A stretch of DNA of 64,000 nt from Ustilaginoidea virens (lineage: Eukaryota > Ascomycota > Sordariomycetes > Hypocreales > Clavicipitaceae): positions 4,516,001 to 4,580,000 of the forward strand of contig NC_057319.1 of NCBI RefSeq assembly GCF_000687475.1, given 5' to 3'. Within the stretch, counting starts at the first letter, position 1. The number at the start of each line of letters is the position of its first letter. The notes beneath the pieces were generated by a model that was given only the letters and a program-made list of their open reading frames with translations, was not told the origin of the DNA and did no database searches. Shown here piece after piece: positions 1 to 10,891 of the stretch. The translations under genes and the position numbers were made by a program.

Positions 1-407
1 CTTGTCGTCTTCCTCGACGATTTTGCCGTCCTCGTCCCATGCATGGTCCAACATCTCTTGAATGGAGGGACGTTTAGATCTCTTGTTGCATCCGGGGCTT
101 GGCGGCGAATCATCACACACCGACTCGAGTGGCGTCTCAACAACTCTTACCCTGCCTCCTATGCTTCGCACGGAATCAAAGAGCGTGTCACTCTTAAAGT
201 CCGTGTCATCCTCGTCTCCGGATATGGGCTCGCGTCCATCCCCGTCCGAGCTGTCCAGGGCCGAGATTCTTTCGTAGTGGGAGCCTCGTCGCTGTGACAT
301 GGCGACGCTGGCAGAACTTGTCGAGCTTCCTGACGGCTGGTTAGGCCGTGGTGGGTGGGTTGCCCGTCCGCCGGCGGGGGGACGACTTCGTTTGGGCAAA
401 TCGGCGC

Positions 408-454
<47 letters not shown>

Positions 455-2508
455 CCCGCGGGTTTGGAGGGCGGGGGCAGCGGGGAGGACGCGCTTCTTT
501 TGGGCGCCGGAATAAGCAAAGTCGCCGTCATATCCAGCGACGACGACCCCTGGCGGACTGGGGCCATCGGTGGTGGTGGTGGTGGGTTGGTCGTTTCATC
601 GGCGCGGCCCACAGCTGGTGGCGGCAGGGCTCTGGCTGGCGCTGACACGTGCCGCCGCTGCTTGGACTCGCCGCTCTCGCCTTGGCTACCACCGCCCCGT
701 TTGGTTCGGCGCAGGCTTCCTGGCGTTTTCGGTGCCCAGTCGGCCGAGTGAGAAAAAGTGGAAGAAAATGACCTTCTGGGGCGGGCGTGCGCGGGGGCTC
801 CTTCGGGAGCCATGTCCGGGGATGGTGCTGCTGCTGCTGCATCCATGCAACCTCGGTGAGCCTTGACTGGCCTGCGAGGCTCCTCTTGTTCCAGGCGGAA
901 TGGGGCCGCGGAGCCGTCAGATACCATTCGAGGCTTGATCAGATGGGCGCCAACGCTTGGAGATGGGTTTCTGCTTGGATGTATCCGTCTGCAGGTCGAG
1001 TTCTTTGCAGGCGACGCCAGCTCCCCATTGGCCACCCGTCGACCGTGGTAGCTGCAACTTCTGACGAGGTCGCCGGCTTTGGAGTGGAAGAAGGACGTCC
1101 AGGTGGTCCGTTCCGCAGCTTCGGCGCGTGGTGGACGGCGGTCCAGTTCCTCTATCGGCGACGCACCAAGCAACTCTTCGGGGCGGATTGGCTCGTCAAA
1201 CGAGTACTTGGGATACGGATTGGCACCTGCAACATCAATGTCGGCCCGGAACCGCTGCAAATCCGCCGATCTCTGGTGACTGGTGGCAGGCCGCCGAAGA
1301 CTCGGCAGGTGGCCCTTTGATCTGCGTCGCGTGGATTCCTCCGGGATATTGCGTCTGGACAGCGACCGTTTCACCAGCTTGTTGGGGGGCAAGGGCTTGG
1401 AAACGGCTCCAGATGGTGACAAGATGGGGGCAGTTGATCCATACGAAAGGGCAATGGAGGGTGAGCCGCCGGCCAATACACTGGAACCAGAGCTGCCGTG
1501 CTGGGACAATGGACGAATAGACAGCCGTCTCAACCAAGAGCCTGTGGAGGTGACGGATTCGCCGGAGTCTTCCAGGATCGAAGCGGCGGGCGCGGAATTT
1601 CCGTGTCCAGACAGGAGCGACAGTCGTCTGCGGGAAGTATTCGAGGCAGAGGGTTGCGAGTTTTGAGGACGTTGGCGGCGAGAAAGCGGCGGTCTCGTCT
1701 TTTGGTGAACAGAGATGGCGGTACCACGAAGCTCGGAGGAGACTGATGGTGGCACGGCAGAGCTGGAAGCGGGTCGGCGAGGAGGGAGAGTATGGGCCCT
1801 CGAAGGGGACGGCGAGTGCGGAGACTGCGCTCGGCCTGCTGATGATGATGTCGTCCTCTTATGGCCTCCTGCGACTGAGCAAGTGGTTGTCGAAAGCCCG
1901 CGGCAGAGGTTGGTATCGGCGGGCTGGCCAAACACTAAACCACTGGCAGCAGCAGCAATGGCAGTGCCAGTCCCAACGAGCTACAATGCAGGATGGCAGC
2001 GGGTTAGAGACCAGACCAAGGCGAACGTGGGATTCGGACAGAAAAGGTGCACACACAGGGAGCAAAGGTGAGACAAGAAGAAGCGGACAATGAGGTAGAG
2101 GTTGGGGTTTTTTTTTTTTTTTTTTCTCTTCTTTCTGGGGGGGAGTGAAGGGGGGGGGGGGGGGGTTGGCCTTGAGGAAAAGGTTGAAGAAGAAATGGGA
2201 ACAGACGAAGCAAGGCGCGAGGATCGATTTTCACACACACACACACGCACGCACGCACGCACGCACACCACAAAGAAGCTGCCGTGATGCAGGAGAGCCG
2301 TGTGCGTCTCGTGGATGTGTTGCGTGTGTCGTGTGTGTCGTGTGTGTCGTGTGTCTTGTGTGTCTTGTGCGCGTTTGTGTGCAAAAAGTGTGAATGTGTT
2401 GTGGGTGCAGGGCGGCGAGCTCAAAGTGGATGCCGATGCCGTCTGGCTCGAAATAAAAGCTTTGAGGGGGATCCAAAGGGCAAAACTTACACTGGGAACT
2501 GTCTGCAT
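1..2508 (-). CDS. Conserved fungal Ser/Pro-rich protein, 3' end outside window (partial)
   Basis: The minus strand is open without a stop from 1980 down to base 1 (660 codons), longer than any ATG-initiated ORF suggests, because the frame has few Met codons. The exon begins after an acceptor (TAG, 1981-1983). A consensus donor GTAAGT lies at 2485-2490 and an 18-nt first exon (MQTVPS, 2491-2508) would join in phase; this first exon and the 510-nt intron are the uncertain part. The protein is rich in Ser, Pro and Arg, with recognisable conserved-looking blocks such as GSWLRRLSIRPLSQ and TWTSFFHSKAGDL, a run of 15 Ala at 409-453, and an acidic stretch near the left edge (SGDEDDTDFKSDTLFDSVR). 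It looks largely disordered, and the Arg-Arg-x-Ser sites suggest phosphorylation. I recognise no catalytic domain and cannot name it; function unknown. Confidence 0.65.
409..453 (-). repeat. In-frame (GCT)15 trinucleotide repeat coding poly-Ala
   Basis: Fifteen perfect AGC units on the plus strand read as fifteen GCT Ala codons in the minus-strand gene. The tract is uninterrupted, so strand slippage could change its length by whole codons. Confidence 0.9.
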
Positions 2509-4089
2509 TGTGTGCCACAAGGCTTCCCTACTCGCACGACATGAGCCGCAGGACCAGCATTCTAATTGTCGGCGAGGAGAGAGACAATGGCTGAGTGGAA
2601 AAGCGCTGGCATCGTCGGACGATGAGCTCTCTCTCCCATCCCACGCCCAAAGGTCTGACTGAGCCTCCCGAGTCCCAGCAGTCCCAGCAGTAGTCCCAGC
2701 AAAGGGGGTGGTGGACGATGGCAGGAATGCAAGGCGTTCGTTCAACAACCAGCGAATAAGGTTTGAGATTGCGGATGGCGAATCGAAAGGACGGACGGGG
2801 ATCCAGAGCAAGGCCCCAGTCCACCAGCACCACCACCACCACAACAACAACAACAACAACAACAAAAACAAAAACAAAAAACAAGACACGCAAGGAAGGC
2901 TCTGCTCGTTCCTGGGTTTTGGTGGTGATGCGATTGGACCCCGTGACCCCGAGAAGCTTGGTGGACTGGACCGGACCTGGACCGGGCGTGAAGCGGGACC
3001 AGCCAAGGACGGGAGGGACAGACCAGCAGAGGAAGGACGAGATATCCAGCCGCCTAGGCAGGGTTGGAAGAAAAGGGCCAAGAAAAAGAAAGGACGACGG
3101 ACGGGATTGCCTTTTGGTAAAACGGGGTCCGTAATAAGGGGAGAGGTGGGGGGGGGGGGGGGGGGGGAGGGGAAGGGAGTTTGGTTATGAAAGGATGACA
3201 AGAACGAAAAGAATGACGGCTGCATTACCGCGGCGCATCCTGGGCTTCTGATCTTAGCTGAGGTGTGCTGTTTGGTCTGCTGTTTGGTCTGCTGCTTGGG
3301 GAGCTGCTTGGGGTGCTGCTTGCTGGGTATGTTGATTGGTCCTGGCAAGTTCCAGGGAAGGAGGAGGAGGAGGGGCCAAGGAGATTGGACTGGGTGCAGT
3401 ACCGAGGGGGGTTACCGGGTGGTCTGGGAGCTGGTACCTGGTACAGGTGATGGTGATGCTGGGCAGGGGCAAGTACATGTACAAACATACCTTAGGTACC
3501 TACCTAATCTAGCTGGCATGTAGTAGTCGCTGGCACCAGACCAGACATACCAGACCAGACCAGACCGGACCGGTTTCTAGCAGCTGGCCTGGGCCTTGCC
3601 AGTCTGCCCGCCTGCCAGCCGCCTGCCTGCCGGCACGGTCCACCAGAGCAACCTCGACCTCGACGAGTTGCGTTTCAATGCTCAGATGACCTGCCCAGCA
3701 CGGGTCGGTCAGGTCAGCCCACGCACTGGAAAAACTCGATCGCGTCCAGTGTTTTTATAATTTAATTCATTTTATTTTTTATTTAAAAAAAAATTAAACG
3801 CAAAACCACCACTTGACATGGACGCAACTCAACGTCTGCTTCAGCGTCAAGTGCTGCGCCCGTGTGTCCGTGTTTTGTTTCTGCGTGTCTTCAACAAGTT
3901 TGCGCCCGCCCAGCCGCGCGCGTGGCAAGCGGCCGGCCAGGCACGAACCATGAACCAACACTCATCGCGTCAAGGCACCGGCAGCCTCGTGCATAAAAAC
4001 ACACGGAAAAGAAACGAAACAGAGGAAAGAGGTGGATAATATTCGCGCCCGGTATCCCACCGCAACCGTAGATGGCGTCGGGGAAGGGC

Positions 4090-4090
<1 letters not shown>

Positions 4091-4134
<44 letters not shown>
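4091..4134. repeat. Poly(A) run, 44 bases
   Basis: An uninterrupted run of 44 A. It is not preceded by retroelement-like sequence that I recognise, so it is called a homopolymer tract only; its exact length is prone to sequencing error. Confidence 0.85.
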
Positions 4135-4136
<2 letters not shown>

Positions 4137-4542
4137 AACAATCCCACGAACCGGCTGTGCCCGTCGCCCCAGCCAGAGGGGACCAGCCTACTACATGGTA
4201 CATATGTATGTACAACCACCATCACCAACCGTCCTGATCCTGTCGGGGGCGATTTCGGTGATCCAGTCCAGCCAGTCAATGTTATTGGTGCGTCAACTGC
4301 TATGGATTGCCCCCAACGCCGTGCTGTGACATGCACGGTCTGGCGCTCCAGGAGTCCAGTCTCAATGAGGCCCGCTCTCGGCTGCCGCCCAAAAAAGGCC
4401 AGGCACCGACATTGGTGATGGCTGGGGCATATTGACCTGGACTCGGCGGCTCAGCCGTCCCGTCCCCTGAATGCATGTCGTCCGCTGAACCCGACAGGTG
4501 CCATTGAGACATTGATGTCTGGTACCTAGGTATGTACCTACC

Positions 4543-4597
4543 TACCAGCTACCAGCTACCAGCTACCAGCTACCAGCTACCAGCTACCAGCTACCTC
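4543..4597. repeat. Tandem 7-bp CTACCAG array
   Basis: About eight tandem copies of CTACCAG, immediately after a cluster of GTACCTA-type palindromic words (4522-4542). Similar GGTACCTAC words occur at 3490-3515 and 24592-24612. Confidence 0.85.
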
Positions 4598-5672
4598 TAC
4601 AGTACTCAATCGTCTCTCTCGTCTGCGCCAACCACCACGGCATCAATCCGTCTTTTCTTTTCATTTCTGTTCTCTTCTTCTCTTTGCGTCGCTGCTGCTA
4701 GAGGCAGCAGCATCCGTGGCAACACACACATGCGAGACAGAAGCGGTGCCACCATCAGCATAAACCTGGCATGCACAGCACTCTACCGAGTACCACAACA
4801 TGGCAACGCTCGGACTAGAAATCCCTTACCGACTTGAACGTCGCTTAATCCTGCAACGCAACCCAACCCAACATAACATAACAAGCTCGAGCCTCGAGGG
4901 TTGGCAACCCGCTGTGCCATCGTCGACGGCGGGTTTGGCGCCCTTGGCTAGGCCGGCCCAGGGAGACCCAGGCCCAACCTCTCGTCCGTCCGTCCGTCCG
5001 TCCGTCCGTGTTCCCAATCTACTCGGTACGTTAGGTACGTACATGTGGTGTGGAAGTGCTCTGCTGCTGACCAAGAGCTAAGGTAGGCACTTGACAGTAG
5101 GTATTTCACATGGATTGCAGCCAAAAACACCAAACACCAACAAAAGTCCCCAACAACGAGAAGCACCAACAGAGTCAAGTTCCCAATTCCCCACGCTCGC
5201 GAGATTCGACGTTGCCAACCGTGCTTGCAAGCATATCCCCCTCGTGACGCCCTCGGGACGGCTACGACACCCTGCGTTGCGCACCCATCGATCGAGTGAT
5301 GCGGGCTAAGCAAGGGCGGCGTGACAATGGATGCCAGGATGGAGCCCTCCCAACGTCAACACCTTCGCCCTGGGGGCTCCTTGTCGTCTCCCTAACGAAT
5401 CATGACGATCCCGTCCATGAGGCAAACGCCAAGCCCCATGATGTATTTTTCCATCAATTTCGGGAGCACTTGCCTTGTGTGTTTTGCAGTGAATCACGGG
5501 CCGCACACAGACCATCCGGGCTTTCCGTTCCCTTGCTGTGCGCGCTGAGCCGGGCCAGACTATCAGGCAAGGGCAGGCTCCTCTCTCCCTCGAGTCTTGC
5601 ACGGCATGCACGTTGACGGAGTACAGACAGATGCATTGCATTGCATCTACTGCGCTAAATTTGGATGGCAAA

Positions 5673-5699
5673 GGGGGGGGGGGGGGGGGGGGGGGGGGG
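5673..5699. repeat. Poly(G) run, 27 bases
   Basis: An uninterrupted run of 27 G. Such a tract can form G-quadruplex structures and is hard to sequence accurately. Confidence 0.85.
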
Positions 5700-8600
5700 C
5701 GATTCTGAGGCTGGGATGCCATTACCCCGGCTGATTAGTTGTTTTTTTTTTTGTGCCCCTTGGTATGAGCTTGGCTCCCGCTGTTGGCGGTGAATGCGAA
5801 TGCTGTGCATGTTGTGCATGTTGGCCAAAAACATCTCATCTGGCGCGTGTATCTTGCGCCCTCGGATTGATATCGCCTGGCCATTATGTGCATCATGTTA
5901 TGCGTACCATGTACAGGGGTACCATGTACGTGTCCCATGTACGGAGTACGTCCATAGACATGAGCCAGGAAAAAACAGTTTGGAAGCAAGGAATTCCCGA
6001 GAGAGAGGAGGAACCAGGCATGTCGGCCGGCCTTGTTTCTTCATCCAGCTCGTGCGAAAGTCGTCACCACAGAGCCGTCGCATTGATGGATGCGGCCATG
6101 CCTTGTGCGCGCCAGGCCTTTGAAGGATTCATCTGACGTGGGGGCCACGACCGCTGCCACCAGACTTGCTCCATGATGCAGGTCAACAGGTTTGGGGCCC
6201 CAGTCTCGAGCTGGGCCGGCGTTTCTCAGGAGTCAAGCGCTGATGGGCTGACTGACTCCCATCACATCACCTATTGACCTGGCGAGGGTCAATCATCAAC
6301 ATGCTGCCTTGCTTGGCTGGGGGCTGTGAAAAGAAGAAAATTGAAATATGTATGTCAACGTGACTTGGATGGGGCCGGCCAAGCGTGGCACCATACACGA
6401 TGCCTGTAGCGCGAGCCTGGCCAGTGGGGCTCCAGGGGCGCTTTGCGCTGTCCAGGAAAGCAGCAACCTCCATGTATGTGGCTGGGGCGTCGGCCACAAG
6501 GCATTTGATTGATTGGACCAGAACCAGAACCCAGATTTAATTCCCGATTGCGCTTCGCCGTTTCGCCCAATGGAATCTGATGCCAAGCCAGGCTTGGCCC
6601 GGCTCCTCTCACGGCGGGGATTTCCACCGGCCGGGCCGCCCATAAGAGCTTGACGCGAGGGAACAAAGAGGTACGAGACCAAGGGGAAGCCGGGAGCCGG
6701 AAGCCGAATGGCACAGCTGGCGGCGGGGGTGCCATTCGCCATCGTCTGGGTTTCCATCTCGCATCCGGATCGCGTCACGCATCACAAGAGTCCCTGTACC
6801 ACCGCCGACTTGCTCTTGCACCCCGGTTCTTCGACCTCTTGTTGGTGATGGTGACGGGGGGGGGGGGGGCCCCAAGGTCGTTTTGTCGGCGACGGAATCC
6901 GGGACTCGTGGAACAAGATTCCCGAACGCCATTGAACCCTTCTGACGCCTCGGGGCTCCGTGCCTGGCTCGCTCCTACGCAGGGCAACCTTTTTTGGGCA
7001 CGGGGGCCATGCGAGGGTTATTTTCCCCCATCAAATGTCATCCTTTCTGCCTGCGTAGCTGACGGCGTACTACGTACATGGTGGACTTGGGGGATGCTAA
7101 GCGATCGGCGCAAGGAGGCGCCGGGCCCACCATTCCACAAAAAAAAATTAATAAAAAAACAGGTCCCTCCTCCTCATCCACCGGCCCGGCCTTTGGTTTC
7201 TGCTGCCAGGGGCAGCCGTGGAAGTCCTTGGTTGATGGTGCGACAACGGGGAGACACACGACGGATTGCTGCTTGTCCCGTCTCCTTGTCTGATGATCCC
7301 TCATCAGCACCGCGGGAACCCCCAAGCCCGGTTCTGCAAAGTGAGACAGCCGGGATCCTCTCGAGACGGGGTTACGTCGTCGTCGATGCATGTGTGCGTG
7401 TGTGTGTGTGTGTGTGTCACTGGCGCTCACGAAGCAGCAGCCCGTTCGTGCGGCGACACCTAAAACAACAACCTCTGTCCAGCGTCAGTCAGCCTTGCCC
7501 GTGTTGTGCTGTGCTGTGCTGTGCTGCTGCGCCAGGATTCAGTCTACCCTAGCATGATGTCAAGGCTTGAGGCTTGAGCGCCCAAAGTTGATGGCGCCGC
7601 CGCCACCCTTTCAACACAACGAACACAACGAACACAACGGGGCCACGGACAGCTTTCCCCCCCGCCCCAAACTGGCGACCTCCACTCACCCACGGCCAAA
7701 GGTCACACGGGAGTGGAACCTGAATTTGGCATCTGACCGAGGTTTTTCTCGCCCTTTGTTTTTTTCCTTGAAGCCGTCACGATTCAAGGCAGAAGCCGGC
7801 CCGCGTCGATGCCGCGCTAGACGGGCGGCGTCAGACGCTACACAGGATAGGGATAGGTAGGGCAAGTGGGAGCAAGTACGACGCTGAGAAGGGCTGATGT
7901 GTCGCGCCGTCATCACGCATCAGCCTATCGATACCTGCCATGGACGGACGCCTTGGCACGTTTCGGCAAACCCCCAGTGCCCCCAGTGTTGGTTATTGCT
8001 GCCAATACCGCAGGGCCTGCCGCCCTTGCGTGCCACGGATCCTCAGCATCAAGTCGTCGATGCGTGGCAACAAGCCTTCCCTTTCCCACAGCTCTGGTAG
8101 CCAATCAAGCATGCGGACACGAACCATGGACAGGTCTGTGCCACTGACGGGAGCCTGGAGGGACGAGCCAGTCAGTCACACATGGACATGGCTCGGGCGC
8201 TTCAAGCGCATCACGGCAGCCTATACTCGGCACTGCTGCCTGCGTGTAGTCTCGAGCATGATCCATCGTCCATGGCTGCCGGTGGTGCTGGCGCTGGCGC
8301 TGGCGCTGGTGCTGTGCTCGAGTAATGATGGCATGACCTTGTGCCCAGCAGCATCCTGGGGAACCAAAGGCAAATTGGGGCCTGCTCGGTGGACTTTGAA
8401 GGGCGGTGGCACCACATCATCATCGCTGGCTCTCTTCGACGGCGTCAGACTCCGTCTCCCCATCCCCAGCAGGGAGTGATGGAATGCCCGTTTCTATCCA
8501 GCAAGCAGGCTAGTCAGCATGCTTGATTGATTACTGGCCCGAGGGTGCAGCCCGGCGGCGTCGACTAATGCAGAGACGCTCGTCCTGACGCATCGATGAC

Positions 8601-9753
8601 AGCAAAGACGGCGATTGCTAGGATGGCCGATCCAAGCTAGATCTGATCGCCATGTCATGTCTATTGGTGCATGTGGTGCTCAAGCAAGCTTCATGTTGCT
8701 TGGGCCAATCCGACAACGGAGCCGCAGTGTTGGAACTTTCCACTGTGGCTCGCCTGCGGGCTGGCACCAGCCCTTTCATTTAACAAGGCGGCCCGGGATG
8801 GCGTGCGCCCTGGACAGGGGGGGGGGGATTATATAGCAGAATTTTCGCAAAAGCAACAGGGGAAAAGGCCAAAAAAAAAAAAAAAAAAAAAGGGAGAAAA
8901 GAAATATATGAGGAAAAAGACAGGAGAAGGGCGACGCAGACGAAAAAAAGCAAGACCAGATAGATTCACCCCCGCTGCCATCATCACGTGGCTTTTGTTG
9001 CAGTCTTCCGTCTGGGCGGTGTAGACGTCGAGACTTCATGTTGCAACGCAGCGAACTGCCCGGCTGCTTCACTGTTGCGGCGACAGCTTACTGAATTGAA
9101 TGAATGGCTCATGTTGTGCTCGGGCAACTTCCTATCCGCTGACCTGCGCCGCGCCTGCGACCAGATCGATCTGCCGGGCAAAGAAAACGCCCTGGTTATT
9201 CATGTTACCCGTCACTACAGCTCACGGCACGGAGAGCTTCGCTTTACTCCGTGCATACCTCGCAGCCTGGTACCTTGGCTTGGTGGCTCATCGGATGATC
9301 TGACAGGATCGGCAGGGCTCCACAAGGGAGGCGCACGCCCCACTGGCGGATTCTGCCATACTGTGCATGTGCACTCCGTACGCTGCAGCTGCAGATGGTT
9401 GTCTGTCGTTGGCACTTTGTCGAATCTTGATTTGCACCAGCAATGCATGCCTGGCTCGGAGTTTCGGATCCAGGTCGAAAAGAGGTCCCGACCGAGGCAA
9501 AACCTGTGCATGTCTGTCAATGCCAATGTTTGATGCGACGTGTCGGAGGCGAGCCCGGTTTCCAATCTGCGACATGTCTGGCACTAGGCACTGTGCACCC
9601 CGTACTGTGTATGGCGTGCCGGGGTTATTGTATTGTGCATCTGATTTGCTGCACCTGGGGGACCCATCTTTCTACATGCTTCAAGCTGCCCATTCCCAAC
9701 GCCATGATATTTGTTTCATTGCTACTGGAAGTGTCTCTGATGGCATCTAGTGC

Positions 9754-10005
9754 CTAGGCTCTGGCTACCTTGTAACCATCGTGTTGCTCCGCAGGTGATG
9801 AGCCGTTCAGTCTGACGCACAGGGCGGCTGGCACCTGATTGGATGCCCCCAACGTCTTGGCAACGTCAGTCCACTCCACTGAGGCTGAGAACTTTCCGAG
9901 GGAGGATGACGACGACTTGGCTCGCTCCTCCGTACCAATCATCTTGGCTAGCGCGGCATGCATCTTGAGGTGCTTCCTCTTTCGGCCATTCTGGAGTCGT
10001 CCGTT
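9754..10005 (-). CDS. Possible terminal exon of an unrecognised protein (low confidence)
   Basis: The minus strand is open for 84 codons from an acceptor-like CAG (10006-10008) to a stop at 9754. The translation is not low-complexity: it starts with a basic stretch (NGRLQNGRKRKHLK), continues with MHAALAKMIGTEERAK and a Ser run, and contains EWTDVAKTLGASNQ, which looks like a helix-turn-helix-like segment. No upstream exon could be assigned with confidence; a donor-like GTAAGC lies upstream on the same strand near 10150. It could be a real small gene, a decayed gene or chance. I do not recognise a family. Confidence 0.22.
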   Translation of the reverse strand, partial: NGRLQNGRKRKHLKMHAALAKMIGTEERAKSSSSSLGKFSASVEWTDVAKTLGASNQVPAALCVRLNGSSPAEQHDGYKVARA

Positions 10006-10891
10006 CTGCGCGAGTCGGGCTCACAGAAAAAGAAACCCTCGGTTCGGGCTCTAAGCCCGTAACCCTTTGTCGTGAATCTTTGTCGTCCTACGCGATATCG
10101 CACAACGGACAACGGACAACGGCACGGTGCAACTTGATTGGCCTGCTTACCCTGGGTCGTCTGCCAATGGGTGGGTCGCCAGTTGGCCCTTAGCCGTCTC
10201 CAGTGAACCACTGGTCACCACTGTCAGCGCTAACCAGGGGAAGCCATCCTTGTACTCCGTACTGACACCGTGTGGGAATGGCTTCTGTGGAATAATGTGA
10301 GGATCGCTTCTGGCGAGGTCCGTTTGGCCTTGTCACTGGGACTACGTATTGTACGCATGAGATGGGTCGGTTTTGTCTTCGCAGTCCCACCGTTCTCTGT
10401 TTCTCCTTTTCTTAGGTTGGATGGGAAGGGATGGGAAGACTGGCCCCAAATCTCAAGTTTCAAAAGTACCCCTGCGGTAGTGATGCCGTGACCGCTAAAG
10501 AGGCGGCAGAAAAAGCAATCCAATCCCTTGACTCTTTCCATGCTATTGCGCTGTTGATGACTGGCACCCTTAGGGTGAGCAAGCGGCTGGTCTGCTGAGC
10601 AAGGATGAAGAAGCATCAAACATCACCAGCTCTGACCTGTACAGGGTAAGTGGCGTGACCAAACTTTTAGCGGGGTACGGCAAAACTCCAGAGCTGCAGA
10701 GTTCGACATGGCAAAATAGTGGTCGTCGGTGACAGCAACCAGCCACGTGCCACGAGACATCCTCCATCCTCCATCCTCCAGACCCGACGTCATTCGCACC
10801 AAGCTGCACAGAGTCACCAAGCCCGAGATTCGAGAGGGAGAACAAGTGGCAAACCTCGACCGTCCTTCCTCACCCTCCCTCGGCGCCAAAG

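Larger units (their letters stand above)
2509..10891. other. 8.4 kb gene-poor, repeat-rich intergenic region
   Basis: I found no convincing protein gene, tRNA or rRNA here. It holds the presumed promoters of the left gene and of GCN20, and many simple repeats: an AAC/CAC tract (2821-2880), G runs (3148-3167, 5673-5699), CAGAC repeats (about 3536-3573), an A44 run, a CTACCAG array, GTCC repeats (4984-5009), a GT tract (7391-7418), GGCGCT repeats (about 8283-8312) and an A21 run (8871-8891). An AT-rich patch lies at 3755-3805. Many short ORFs exist on both strands, but their translations are low-complexity or lack any family resemblance. A weak candidate exon is listed separately at 9754-10005. 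Confidence 0.6.

Noticed and set aside
1981..3348. 455-codon minus-strand ORF
   Set aside because: Mostly microsatellite translation (poly-Lys, His-Thr, Val-Cys runs) and it spans the likely intron of the left-hand gene; only its short MQTVPS segment is used.
4091..4134. Poly(A) tail of a LINE or retrocopy
   Set aside because: No reverse-transcriptase fragment, gene copy or flanking duplication is seen next to the A run.
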